This document shows positions 1-11,975 of a DNA stretch of 64,000 bases, piece by piece. The translations under genes and the position numbers were made by a program. Under the pieces are notes generated by a model that worked only from the letters and a program-made list of their open reading frames with translations, made no database searches and was not told the DNA's origin. The number at the start of each line of letters is the position of its first letter. Position 1 is the first letter of the stretch. Source of the DNA: Pelobates cultripes (lineage: Eukaryota > Chordata > Amphibia > Anura > Pelobatidae); the NCBI GenBank assembly GCA_933207985.1, contig OW240912.1:197635771-197699770 (forward strand), given 5' to 3'.

Positions 1-3000
1 ATTTAAAGGGGTTAAATGCCAAATACACACATTGTTTTATTTGACCTTTCTAAGCAGAAAATGTATCTGCGATAACGTTAATCATCTGGGATGAGTAAAC
101 GTGCTCCACAATGCTTTTTTTACTCACCATAAAACTGATACTTTTAATCATCTGTTAGTAAGCTAGCAAAGAATGTATGAAGGTTGTACATAAATAATAA
201 ATGTTCAGTATAATGTTGTAAAATTGTTTTATTTTTATTTCAAACATTTGATTGGCAAAAAGGAAGGTACAAACAGTGCAATATAAAAATATACAAAAGT
301 GCATGAAACCAAAATACAATTTCCAAATTCCAGAAGCACAGGTTTAAAGTATAATGAGGTCCAATTCATAGAGATAAATACATATCAAATATATAGAATG
401 ATTAGCAACCACACTTATGTCATAAACACTGTTCTTTCTAACAGAGACATTCAACCCCTGAAGTCCACTTTATGTGTGAAGAGCTTTTTTTTTTTTCTGT
501 TCTGGATATTATTTTTTTGTAATCAATTTTAAACAATATATATATTAAGCAAATGCTAAAAATGAATCAATAATGACTTTGTTTTAGTACTTATCCCACT
601 GAATAAAGTGGAACAGCCACTGGCACTCAAAGACTCATTATATTACTACATGAAAGCTCTGTTCCAGTATGCACAAAACTGTACAGATAAATGATACTGT
701 TTGTTTTTATAGTGTATAGATTTTTTTAGTTACAGTATACATCCTCTATGTATTTACCATCCATTTCAACACATGTCAATATTTGGCAGAGACGCATATT
801 GTAAAAAAACCACATGAAAGAATTTCAGAAAGTAAACTCATTACTATATTCACTCGGGAGGAAATAGTTCTACGGCTTTTGAAAGTTAGATACTCCCGTT
901 TAGGTTCCACTAACAAACTTTCTAGTATATCCACGTTCCCTAGCAAGGTACCTGAACAAACTGGTGTCTTTCACATAAGCCAAATATTTACACGCAAGGA
1001 CAGAAACATATTTGTGTTTTGCATGTGAAATCTAATGAATTGTCAGCCATTACTTTGTACTTTAATGGGTTTTTTAAATTTTAATGTGCGTTTGTAAAGA
1101 ATAAAAAGCTTGACTATAAAACATAATTAATTCCATCTTGTCATTGTACAGCCCTTCACTTGTCATTGTTCTTTACATCTGTAGTAGGTCTGGCCTTCAA
1201 TGGGTTATTGTAAGGTACAAATACAGGTGCCAGATGTGGTCTCTTTTAGATGATGACTAAACAAACAGTTTATTGGAAAATTATGTGTTTTTCTGAGCAT
1301 GATTAAACATTTCAGCTGTTTTCTACTCATAATCGGAATATCTACTAAAGAACATAAATGAATAAATGTAGGAAAAATGCATAATATGTGAGGGTCGCAA
1401 TGAACTGTTGGCGTTCGCACTAATTTTTATCTGGATTATTCATTAAAGTGTGAATTGCCTGAAATTCAAAGTGAATTTAACAATTTAAGCTAAAATTGAC
1501 AATTTGAAAACAAAGCTGCTGATGTGGAGACTTTTTCTTATTTGTCTATTTTGGGATAAAATTTAACATTTACTCAGTTGTCCAGTTAGATGAAGTAATC
1601 CACAATAAAAATCTCTGTAGGGGAAATAGACCCCAAAATGATCATTGTAGTATTCAATAGAGGAAATGGAAATGTCCATTCTGAATATACTGACTGGGTT
1701 ATTATGTAAGGCACATGGTGTTTGCTTGTGGAATGTGGATGATGATAACTTTGGTCAAGTTCCCCTGTATTATTGGCCACTTTTTGCCATAAATTATCCC
1801 AATTGTTTTCAGATTTGAAGCTTAAGATTTGAAACTGGAGGTCTGTGATGTTAGATATGATTTTAGTGCTTCTAGCGCATGATTCTACTCAGTTCACCTG
1901 TGGTGTCTTTGATGGCAACGTGCATGAGTATTTTTATATTTTTTGATTCTGAGTTTAGTTGACATCTGATGTCAACACAAGTTAACATCACCTCTCTTAC
2001 ACATCTCTAGAGCAGACATCTACAGTTCAACTGCTGCTTACCTATTTCTTACCTACTTCAGAGACCGTCACCGAGAACCTGTCCCGAGATGGCAACTGAG
2101 GAGCTTGAATATACTTCTCAGGACAATGTGTTCATAGCTCATGCCATTACCTGAACTATGGAGAGAAATTTTTAAATGTATTATACTCAGATTGAGAAAG
2201 AGATGCTAATGTCTGGTATATTTGGACCATTTATGACTGAATCCCAGATCTCAACACTTTGTTTAACTAATGAAGATGTGCTGCAGCAAATATCCACATC
2301 CTGCCTCTACCCAGGAGGGACCCAAGGCATACAATGACCCAATCACACCTATCTCTGTATTGAGAATGTCTGAGAAATAACATTTCCACCTCAGATCAGA
2401 GTGGATCTGAATTTGAGACCTATACACTCCCAGCAAGGCCCTCAGCTCTGCTGCCTTTCCCACCACAATCCTTGGAATCAGAAAAGATCACATACGGGGA
2501 GCTACAATAATTCTCTCCTTTTCTATGATGAGGTGGTACAACACAACATAATCAAAGGCTAACAGGAGCTTGTCATACGTGCTCACTATCTTTTATGTTG
2601 AGGTACTGTGCTCTGCTCTTCATGGTTCTAATGTGAACAGCACTGCCTTCCCAAGGGTGTCTAGTGTTTCTATGTTAATCTTGTAGCTTATTCTAGTGTA
2701 TTTTTGTGTCTCTTGAAGTTTATTCCTAGGAGTATTGAGAACAGCAGAACATCTGGTTAAAGTTAAAGTATGTATGTTTTTTATTTTTTGCAAAGACACA
2801 TTTCTGTGGTTTCTTCCTAGTATGTCAACTGCCCAAATACTAAATCGTCACAAGTAGGAATAAGATAGGATCCCACTAATTTTCCTTTTCTGAGACTGAT
2901 TTGCACAGCCTTTAATGAGGTTGTACAAACATTGAGCTGCATTTTGAACTCTGTGATTGGACAGCCACAGAAGTTTGACTGGGGAAAAAATGGGAGGACT

Positions 3001-3411
3001 AACAAAGGCTTCATACAAGAGATCTGCAGCTTTTGCAAGCTGTTTTTAGAGTTATTCCCATGTATGCATTCATTGCAGAATATCTACTAAACTGTGAAAA
3101 GGAGCCTATACTCTTGAAAATAATAATATTTTTTTTTTTTGTCACTATAGGTTCCTTGCAGTTACTTTGACCTTTGTCCACCTTTCTTTGCTGATGAAAA
3201 CATTAAGTTTAAACAAGGTGTTCCCTCCTGGAATGAGGGCTCCAGATTTTAAAAACAAAGTATACATTACCTTAAAATTCTCACTAAAATCATAGCCTTA
3301 AGAGCCATAACTGGGGTTTGTGGTGGGGAGACAGGTGGTCACAGGTGTCCGTAGGGCGTTGGCGGCTGTGAAGTGGTGTTACAGGGGGAAGGGTGGGCTC
3401 TCCCTCCTCTT
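1..3411. other. AT-rich non-coding DNA, no gene recognised
   Basis: Only short open frames without family resemblance are present. No bmp8 exon 1 (signal peptide and start of the propeptide) could be recognised. By position this is either bmp8 intron 1 or upstream intergenic DNA. There are homopolymer T/A runs near 485 and 3128 but no repeat family I can name. Confidence 0.5.
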
Positions 3412-4607
3412 CCCTTATCAGCATCGATATTGAGAAGGCCTTTGATAGCATCTCTTGGCAGCATTTGATATGCGTACTCAAACTACTCTACTTCGGACAC
3501 ATTTTTGTGGCCTTTGTTAAAAACAACACAACCCAACCGCTGGCATCACGACAAATGGACTAAACTCTCCATATTTCACGCTGGGATGAAGGGTTTAGCT
3601 GGAATGCCCCTTATCAACGCTACTATTTAACCTTGCCATAGATCCCCTGTTGCGAGCCATTGAGTCACTACCGGTCTAAAGGGTTATTCCCCTGGGGGAT
3701 GTCACTATAAAGGTCTCGGCTTTTGCCGACGAACTTCTCCTATATTCCTCAGAGCCAGCCTCTTCCATACCACCCCTCCATGACCTACTTGACAAATTTC
3801 ATGCCCTGGCAGGACGTAGAGTTAACTGGTTGAAATCCAGTGCGCTACATCTGGGGAGGGGACTGCCTACTAAGTTGCGTAGCAGTATCCTATTGAAATG
3901 GAAAGCATTGGCCTTACAAAATCTAGGGATCAAGATCCCAAGAAACTTTGGCCTTCTGTATAAATTGAATATTCCTCCTGTTCTCTCCTCTATTTTTAAT
4001 GAATTCGAACACTGGCACAAATTGCCACTCTCATATATAGGACGAGCCAATCTCTACAAATTAGTTATTTTCCCAATGTTACTTTACTCGCTTCAGGTAC
4101 TCCCAGTCTTACTCTCCAAAAAAGATGAATGCCTTTTAAACAAAAAGTTGAGGCACTTTCTTTGGCAGGGGCCGAGGGCCAGGCTGAACCTAACTAAACT
4201 TCACCAAACAAAATGCAATGGAGGACTTACTCTTCCAAATGCCAGACAGTACAGTATGGCAGCTCAACTCTGGCATGCGCTCGACTGGATCTAATTGCAG
4301 TCAAGATACTCTGACTTGTCCTTGGACTCCTATCTGGCGCAGCCGGACTTCCTACCAGTGCTTTTACACAAACCACATAACCTGCTTTCAGACGATATTC
4401 TCTCAAACCCTCTGGTGGCTGTCTCAACTAAGGTGTGGAAATTGGCTCGGGCCAGCTTGGGGGCAAGCCCGCTTTATTCCATAAACCTGCCTCTGCTCCG
4501 GAATCCTGAGTTCCAGGATGGATCCAACACATATCTATTCACGATGTAGTCAGGGCGGGTGAATTCCTTTGTAGATTTTGACACGCAAAAATTTCTTACC
4601 ATGGGTT

Positions 4608-5094
4608 TGTCACGTATTCATCCACATATAAAAATTTAATTAATGACATTTACTGTTCTGACAGGAAAAGTTGTGCCGAGCAGCAATCAACTCCACAGGA
4701 GGGTTTGTGCTGAGTAGCAATTATGCAAATGGGAACCTGGTAACTACCTTTGGGGTCCAAGGCCGATTACAGCCTATTAGATCCAGAGGAGTGGTATTTA
4801 GGCCCAGTTCTCACCCTGCTCAGTACTCTCTCGGTTGTCCGAGAGCGCGTTCCTGATTCAAGTTTCTTCTGGTTTTTGATTTTGGCTTTGATTTTGACTT
4901 CCCTGTATTCTGGTATCCCTGACTTCTGGTTTTCCCTTATCGTTGTGTCTCTTTCTGTATCCCCTGACCTCGGCAAGTATCCTGACTACTCTTCAGTACG
5001 TTAAGTCCGGCCATTCTAAGGCCCGGTAATAGGTTACCTATTAGTCATCTGTGTGACACAATTCTACCTGCTGGATCAACTAGTAATCCTGACA
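4608..5094 (+). mobile_element. Solo LTR inside L1-A
   Basis: A 487-bp segment begins TGTCACGTATTC and ends CCTGACA, the TG...CA ends of an LTR. It is flanked by a perfect 5-bp duplication GGGTT (4603-4607 and 5095-5099). Removing it restores continuity of the surrounding L1 fragment. Its 3' half (CTTCAGTACGTTAAGTCCGG region) matches the LTRs at 9084-12142 and, reverse-complemented, 15095-15703. No internal retroviral or gypsy sequence is attached, so it is a solo LTR left by LTR-LTR recombination. The strand follows the family resemblance; the superfamily (gypsy or ERV) is not certain. Confidence 0.82.
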
Positions 5095-5404
5095 GGGTTG
5101 CCTCAGGGGGCGTTTCCCAGACTTTCCCATACCCTGGTTTGCATACTTTCAAATACAACATTAATTTAATATAATAATATACACTATAAGTCCACGACTC
5201 ACGGTCTCAAACTGGAGTGATTCTTTGAATCATCTGTTATGCACCACAAATCCAGCATTTTACTCCATATCTGCCCTTTATGCCTATTTACGATACACAT
5301 CTGACTGGAAGACAATACAAACGGGTCTGGGGAAATGGAAGATTCACTTCCCTGATATCACTCCTGAGAACATCCTAAACTCACACTATACTCAAAGTCA
5401 ACTG

Positions 5405-5835
5405 CTCGGTTCGGTTCGGCACTTCTTCAATTCGGGACTTCGGCAATTCGGCACTTCAGCAATTCAGTTCGGCACCCGAAATTTGGGACTTCACCAATTC
5501 GGCAATTCAGGACTTCGGCACTTTGGCAATTCCCTAACCGTACCCCTTACCCTACCCCTAACCCCAACCCCTACACTAGGGTTAGGGCTAGGGTTAGGAT
5601 TAGATTCCTGTCATCATTCCCTTTATTTTCCATCCCTCTCCTGTTTTGCCACTTTTCAGAAATCCAAAGCACTTCGGCAATTCCAAAATTCATCACTTCG
5701 GCAATACGGTTCGGCAATTCGGTTCGGTTTGGCACTTTCAAAATTTGGCACTTCTGCACTTCGGAAATTCAGCAATTCGGACATTCGGAAGAATCCAAAT
5801 TGCTGAAATTCATCCGAATTTAAATTCGGACCGAA
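5405..5835. repeat. TTCGGCAATT / GGCACTTCGG minisatellite
   Basis: Degenerate head-to-tail repeats of roughly 10-20 bp built from TTCGGCAATT and CGGCACTTCGG fill 5405-5531 and 5668-5835, separated by a telomere-like block. The repeat keeps frame over a long stretch, so it produces a 193-codon open frame that is an artefact. It sits in the C-terminal part of the L1-A fragment, whose coding resemblance resumes at about 5855. Confidence 0.8.
5532..5609. repeat. Inverted telomere-like repeats (CCCTAA then TTAGGG)
   Basis: C-rich units CCCTAACC, CCCTTACC, CCCTAACCCC occupy 5532-5574 and are followed directly by G-rich AGGGTTAGGGCTAGGGTTAGG at 5577-5609. The vertebrate telomere repeat therefore occurs in both orientations, C-strand first, as a short imperfect palindrome in the middle of the TTCGGCAATT minisatellite. 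Confidence 0.8.
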
Positions 5836-6024
5836 ACAAATTGCACATGTCTAGTTTCTTATCGAGACATGTTCCTGAAAACCACACATTACGCATATTT
5901 TACCTCGCATAGACTACATCTCATGTCAAGGAAGGAGTCATCTACCTGCTTTAAAAGCACCCACACCAATGCAGTGTATCACTGTCTGTGGGAGTGTCCC
6001 ATTATATATCTTTGGATATATAAC

Positions 6025-6560
6025 GTCATGACGCCGACGCCGGAACCGGAAGTGCGCCGAAAAAGTGTGCGAAATAGAAGAGTTTAAAAAAGAAACACCG
6101 TGAGGATACAGAATACTCCAGAGGAAGGCTAAAAGCCGAAACGCGTTGAGTTTGGACTATTTGACTGGTTTGGACATTCTGCATGTTATTATTTTTGATG
6201 TTTATTTCATTTGTTATTATACAATAAATCATTTGTAACCCCCTACATCCTGCGTCCTAGATGACCTTGGAGGGACCAGATATAGCAGTGTGGAGCTCCG
6301 GCCAGAAGTCCTGTTCCTTTATTTATTCAAGGCACAGAGTTTGAGCCAACTTCTAAGTGGCTCTACAGATGTGAGTGAGACCAGTACCTGGTGGCTGTCT
6401 GTTATATTGTGACGTTATTACCCTATGTCTTTTTTCTTTGATTTTTTTCAGATAATTTGACTTCAATTTGGGTATTGTTTTATATTTATGTAGAGTGCTC
6501 TCACCATGTTTGCTTGCTTTTATTTTTCTCCCATTATTCAGACCTTCTAGAGAGAGGTTG
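6025..6560 (+). mobile_element. Penelope-like (pLTR-type) fragment
   Basis: A non-coding segment interrupts L1-A between its C-terminal Cys/His knuckle and the end of ORF2. It contains a hammerhead-like motif (6119-6142), then AATAAA at 6223-6228, then CCCCTACATCCTGCG. The same order (stem-loop followed by CCGAAAC, about 40-80 bases, AATAAA, CCTACGT) is seen in the fragment at 21625-21845, so the two are related. Assignment to Penelope-like elements rests on this ribozyme-like motif. No GIY-YIG or RT coding was seen. Borders are approximate. Confidence 0.4.
6119..6142 (+). ncRNA. Degenerate hammerhead-ribozyme-like core
   Basis: CAGAGGA, then a perfect short hairpin GGC-TAAAA-GCC, then GAAAC. 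This has the layout CUGAUGA / stem II / GAAA of a hammerhead core, with substitutions in the CUGAUGA box that should destroy activity. A stem III and cleavage triplet were not convincingly found. Confidence 0.3.
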
Positions 6561-7140
6561 CGCAATACTTAATGAACAACAATATGATACCCTTACCATT
6601 AAATCCCAGCTTCCTATTATTGGGACCCGTTCATGGTAACCCCGTGTCTAATGTACGCTTCTCTATGATCATAGCAGCACTGGGCCACAAAACCATTCTT
6701 CAGGTTTGGAACCAGCCAGGTACTCCACCACTTACTTTATTCTTAACCAAACTCAAATTACTTGTTTAGAAATAGATTGGCTTAATACCCTAGCCAACAA
6801 GGAACTTTTGGTAAAAAAAGATTTCTCACGTGGAAATGATATATTTCTATGATGGATACCGCCTTCCAATCTAGAATTAGAGCAACTTTGGAGTACACGG
6901 CATGGTTCTCGACCGAGGTGGTGGCAGGACGGGACCCTTTGGGTGTGCTGCCCAATGCCACTCAACCATAACTCCATTTGCTGTTCTTGAGGGGCGGGGA
7001 TTTTCAGTGGACTGGTAATTGTAAATTGTTATTGACTTTGAAAAAGTCTGAAGGGTGGAAGAGGAGGGAGAGAGGGAAAAGGGAAAGACCAACATATATA
7101 GATTCATGGGTTGCAGAACAATAAAAGCCATGTGGAAATA

Positions 7141-8232
7141 AAGAGCATACTTCTATTAGAAATACTTATCTAGAGCAAATTTATTAAATGTAGTAAAGTG
7201 GTTAAATTCTCATGACATTCAGTATAGAACGGCATTATGACATGTAACGCTGTTTATATGGTTACTACTTTCATTGTTATGCACAGTTCTTTACCTTCTC
7301 AGTGCAAACGGATGCTGATCACATCTTACATGCATTACACATCTTATGACAACAATACACTACCAAAGACATTGAATAACACTGCTACAAACACAGCCCT
7401 GCTGCTACATAGTATGTTAAATATATTACTTGCTAAGGTTATTGGTTTTCTGTTATTGTTCTTCTTTAACTATAAAAAAAACTAAACTCTGGCGGATCAC
7501 CACAACATGAAGAAATGCCTTAATAAAATAACTTTCGACTTTTTTCTTTCTGTAATACATTGTCGATATATGTACTCTGATATGGCTTTTGCACAAGCCT
7601 ATCAATGTTAATTTACCATGCGATTTGCCATTGCAAAAATAAAGAATTTTTTTTTTTAAAGTACACACAAAAAATATGCCACATGTTTGACAGGGACAAC
7701 ATAATTACTTTTGATGAGTTGACTAGCAGGACAACACTTAAGCCATATAAGCGATATCTCCTACTTAAGGAATTCATAAGCCACAAAACCATTTGAGAAG
7801 CCGCTAACAAAAGGATGGCTCTCCGAAGCAGGTTGTTTTAGTTCTTTGTGTTATCTTTTTGTTCCATCAGAGTATTACATTCTTCATGGTAAATATACTT
7901 TATTAGTGCAATCTACACCTCTAGAAAGTAGACGTAATGGCATGCAGGTCTTAGCTTGTGAAGCATCAGTGCAGATGTCCCCCCACCTTTCCAAAAAAAC
8001 AGGGGGTTCTAGACCTAGCTTATGTTAATATAACAATATAGTAATTTGTAAGTGTATGTCTAACAAATTATGCCTATTAAATGTTTGTATGTGGTTTTGT
8101 ATAGGTGGTTATTGTCCAGTTTGTAAAATATTTCTTTGTCCTATGTAATGTTTTATTGATTGGATCTAAAAGAAAATGTGCCAAACTTTTATATGTTATG
8201 AAAAGCATGTTCAATAAACACAAACTAAACAA
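7141..8232 (+). mobile_element. Non-coding stretch ending in a LINE-like 3' end
   Basis: No coding resemblance was found. The last about 150 bases end with CAATAAACACAAAC and an A-run (8226-8241), as at the 3' end of a LINE inserted on the plus strand. The part before about 8040 is AT-rich and unrecognised. Confidence 0.35.
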
Positions 8233-9834
8233 AAAAAAAAAATAGTCTTTGAGCACATGTGCTTTAACAAATTAATCCACAGAGGTCTAATTTAATCACT
8301 TTACCTACACATTGCTTTAGATACGACAGAATGGGGCAGACTGACATATACATAACATTGGAAGGCGGACTTAGGGAAGGCTTCAGAAGAAACTTATGGG
8401 GAGGACAAATGGGAAGCTAACAAAACCACCTCGATATTATAACTATAAAGGAACAAGCTTTTAAGACCATATTTTGCTGGTACACAACACCTGTCCAGAT
8501 GTACCGCATGTGAAAAAACTACAGATGACCTTTGCTGGCAGAGATGTGGACATAAAGAGACATATCTCCACATGTGGTGGGACTGCCCGGTGGTGGGACC
8601 TTCTGAAAAGGGGTTTTGGACTTAGCTCAGGTGTTCCAATGGAGGGTTGAGATTTATCCTTCTTACTATCTAGGTCAAAGGGCGACTGGTCGGAACCAGA
8701 ACAACAACTCCTACATATACTGACCCTAGCTGCAAGATGAACATGACTGGAAAACCCTTCCATTGGCCTTGTAATACACAAAATTAAGGATACCTGCCTT
8801 ATGGACAAATTGACAGTACAAGTTTAGGAAACTTTTAGTTTGAAAGAATTTGAGAACCGTGGCTGACTAGTGATTTGAACAATTAGAGTATGGATGGGGA
8901 TGGAACTGCTTATCGCTCCCATGTCCCCACCACACACGGATCCCCAGACTTACCCTTGCTTGCAAACATTATATTTCCTCCACAGAGTCCATGCTTACCC
9001 CATCCACCGATGTTTCAATGGTCTTTCAATCAACTCTTAAAAGAAGACCCCCTTATTCTTTTATCTTACTTGTACTTTCCTACTGTCACATATCCTTCTT
9101 CTCCATGTGGCAAAAACAGAGATAATTACCTTCCGAAGATTGCGTGCCGCTCAGCTGTCTCCTGCCATGATGCGCTGTGGACCCACGCAATTATATAGCC
9201 CCACGTCCGTCGACAGTAAAGACGACGTCGATGTGCAGCTGACGTCACGCAAAAGACACACACACGTTTTGGGGTCAAGGGCTATGTACAGCCAATTGGA
9301 TCTGCAAGAGGGTTATTTAAACTCACTTATTCCTTAGCTCATTGCCCTGTCGTGGTTTCCCTTAGGTGGTTATCCAAGAGTGTGTTCCTGATCGTGTTTT
9401 TCTGTTTTTTTACTTTGGCTTAGTTTTGACCTCCCTGATTTCTGGTACCCTTGACTTTTGGCTTTTTCTTATCACTGTGTCTCGTTCTGTGTCCCTAACC
9501 TCAGCTAGTTTTCTGACTATTCTTGGGTACATTAAGTACGGTCCTTCTAAGGCCCGGTAAGACGTTACCCTTAGTTCTAGGGTGTGATACTATTATGCAT
9601 GGGCGTCTGCAGGGCGGGGTAAAGGGGGGCACTTGACCTCCCCTGGATTTTTCAACTTGTTCTGCTGTTTTTCGTGTGAGATTGAAAATACAATGCAATG
9701 TATATGCGCTGTGTATGGAGAGAGACAGGGATAGGAAGCTACATCTTTTCCCTGCTTCTCTCTACTGACTGAATTCGCAGGGGAGAAGCACAGAGTGCAG
9801 CCAGCATCTCCAAGACTACAAAGGCAGCCAACAG

Positions 9835-10560
9835 GTCAGGTAAGTGAGGGATGGGGGGGCAGCCTATAGATCAGGGAAGTGAGGCATGGGGGGCAGCCTA
9901 TAGATCAGGGAAGTGAGGCATGGGGGGGCAGCCTGTAGATCAGGGAAGTGAGGCATGGGGGGCAGCCTATAGCACAGGAAGTGAGGCATGGGTGCAGCCT
10001 TTAGATCAGGGAAGTAAGGCATGGGGGCAGCCTATAGATCAGGAAGTAAGGCATGGGGTCAGCCTATAGATCAGGGAAGTGAAGCATGGGGGGCAGCCTA
10101 TAGATCAAGGAAGTGAGGCATGGGGGACAGCCTATAGATCAGGGAAGTGAGGCATGGGGGGCAGCCTACAGATCAGGGAGGGGGAGGGGAGAGACAGCCT
10201 ATAGATCAGGTAAGTGGGAGGGAGAGACATCCTATAGATCAGGTAAGTGAGGGATGGTGGGTAGGGGACAGCATATAGATCAGGTAAGTGAGGGATGGGG
10301 GAGAGCCTATAGATCAAATAAGTGATGGATGGGGGGGAGAGACAGCCTATAGATCAGGTAAGTGGGAGATGGGGGAATCCACCTATAGATCAAGTAAGTG
10401 AGGGATGGGGAGACAGCCTATAGATCAGGTAAGTGAGATGGGGGTGCAGCATAAAGATCAGGTAAGTGAGAGATGGGGGGATCCACCTACAGATCAGGTA
10501 AGTGAGGGATGGGGGAGGCAGCCTATAGATCAGGTAAGTGAGGGATGGGGGAGACAGCCT
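9835..10560. repeat. Minisatellite, about 35-45 bp units (GCAGCCTATAGATCAGG)
   Basis: About 18 tandem copies of a unit containing CAGCCTATAGATCAGG, GAAGTGAGGCATGG and a G-run, with drift in G-run length. The second half changes to AGGTAAGTGAGGGATGG. The long open frames on both strands (10132-10788) are by-products of the repeat. Confidence 0.85.
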
Positions 10561-10561
10561 A

Positions 10562-11300
10562 CAGGAAGGGTCAGCAAGGAGCAGGAAGGTAAAGTAAGAG
10601 AAGGAGCAGAAAGGAGAAGGAACAGAAATGAGCAGAAAGGGGTAGCAAGGAGCACAAAAGGTAAAGTAGGAGAAGGAACACAAAGGAACAGAAATGAGCA
10701 GGAAGGGGCAGCAAGGAGCAGAAGGGTCAGCAAGGAGAAGGAAGGGTCAGCAAGGAGCAGGAAGGGGCAGCAAGGAGCTGGAAGGTAAAGCAACACAAAG
10801 GTAAAGTAGAAGGAGCAGAAAGGGTCAGCAAGGAGCTGGAAAGGGCAGCAAGGAACAGGAAGGGACAGAAGGAGCACAAAGGTAAAGTAGGAGAAGGAAC
10901 AGAAATGAGCAGGAAGGAACATCAAGGAACAGAAAGGGTCAGCAATATGCTGGAAGGGGCAGAAGGAGCACAAACGTAAAGTAGGAGAAGGAGCAGAAAT
11001 TATCAGGAAGGGTCTGCAAGGAGCAGGAAAGGGCGGCAAAGGGCAGGAACAGTCTGCAAGGGGCAGCAAGTAGCATTAAGGGTCTGCCAGGAGAAGGAAG
11101 GGTCTGCAAAGAGCAGAAAGGGACATTAGGAGCATAAAGGTAAAGGAGCAGAAAGAATCAGTAGGAGCACAAAGGTAAAGTAGGAGAAGGAGCAGAAGGG
11201 TCTGCATGGAGCAGAAAGGGATCAGAAAGAGAAAGGAGCAGAAGGGCGCAAAATAAACAAAGTAGCAGAAAGGTAAAGGAGGAGGAGGAGCCAAGGAGGA
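10562..11300. repeat. Purine-rich minisatellite (AAGGAGCAGGAAGGG)
   Basis: Irregular tandem repeats of AAGGAGCAGAAAGGGTCAGC and AGGTAAAGTAGGAGAAGGA, nearly all purine on the plus strand. It directly adjoins the preceding minisatellite, from whose AGGTAAGTGAGGG unit it may have evolved. Strong strand asymmetry makes triplex or slipped structures possible. Confidence 0.8.
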
Positions 11301-11816
11301 CAGAAGACAGTGTCAGAAGAAAAAGAAGACTCTGTCAAATGAAGGAGAAGTAAAGGAGATTGGAGCAGGAAGGACAAATGAAGTGAACCCTCCACTTTAT
11401 TATGGACACCACATCATAAGGCTTTGGTACCTGGGCCTGGCAGGGAAACTTTGGACCTCATCTCCCCAGGTAAAAAAATATCAGTGTTAATGTGTTCACT
11501 TTTATTTACTGAGTGTCAGGAAGCACAGAGTGCTGCTGGGTAGGGGTGTTGCTGATTGGCTAGAGCTGTCACCTGGCACTCTAAGCCAATCAGTAGCTCC
11601 CCAATCATAAAAACGTAAAACATTTTTATGAACCGGGAACTAGCGATTGGCTTAGAGCGTCAACTGTCCACTCTAGCCATTCTGCATCACCCATGTCTGA
11701 TGTCAATCTGCACTTCTGACACTCTGTTTCAGAAGCCAAATACCACTTAGCGACCTGGAGATCTGGAGCTGGAGGAAGCCTTTGGAGTTAAACCATTTGA
11801 GAGCGGTTTAACTCCT

Positions 11817-11975
11817 TAAAGGTAAGAGAGCACCCAGGGGCTTCCTGGCATCATAGCATTTTCATTTAGATGAAGTTGTCATGGTGACCAGTATGTTCCT
11901 TTAATTTGCTTAAAGGAACACTATAGTGTCAGGAATACAAACATGTATTCGTGACACCATAGTTGTGAAAATGCT
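11817..11975. mobile_element. T2-like MITE termini (TTAAAGG) inside the hAT element
   Basis: TTAAAGG at 11817 and CCTTTAA near 11898-11904 bracket about 90 bp. A second TTAAAGGAACACTATAG end starts at 11910, followed by GTGTCAGGAATAC and an imperfect inverted copy. TTAA target sites and TTAAAGG ends are hallmarks of the Xenopus T2 (Kolobok) MITE family. Confidence 0.6.

Larger units (their letters stand above)
3412..7140 (+). mobile_element. L1-type LINE fragment (L1-A), interrupted
   Basis: Degenerate ORF2 of an L1-type non-LTR retrotransposon read on the plus strand. At about 3422-3480 it encodes DIEKAFDSISW, the RT block with the first catalytic Asp. At about 3715-3745 it has FADELLLY, where the usual FADD is FADE. 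At 3830-4294 there is the conserved thumb and C-terminal region with LRHFLWQG and GGLTLPNARQY. The C-terminal Cys/His knuckle reappears near 5950-6010 and the last ORF2 residues near 6572-6769. AATAAA lies near 7125. It is broken by a solo LTR (4608-5094), a minisatellite block (5405-5835) and a Penelope-like piece (about 6025-6560). Stops and frameshifts make it dead. The 5' half (endonuclease) is missing. Borders are approximate. Confidence 0.8.

Noticed and set aside
5225..5806. 193-codon plus-strand frame
   Set aside because: The first third is decayed L1 ORF2 and the rest is the TTCGGCAATT repeat (QFGNSGLRHFG); it is not a gene.
9835..10560. Regular repeats considered as a CRISPR array
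   Set aside because: There are no unique spacers of even length and the setting is a vertebrate transposon; it is a minisatellite.
10132..11294. Long frames on both strands within the hAT element
   Set aside because: Low-complexity translations of two minisatellites (for example PSLTYLIYRL repeats); no real protein signature.
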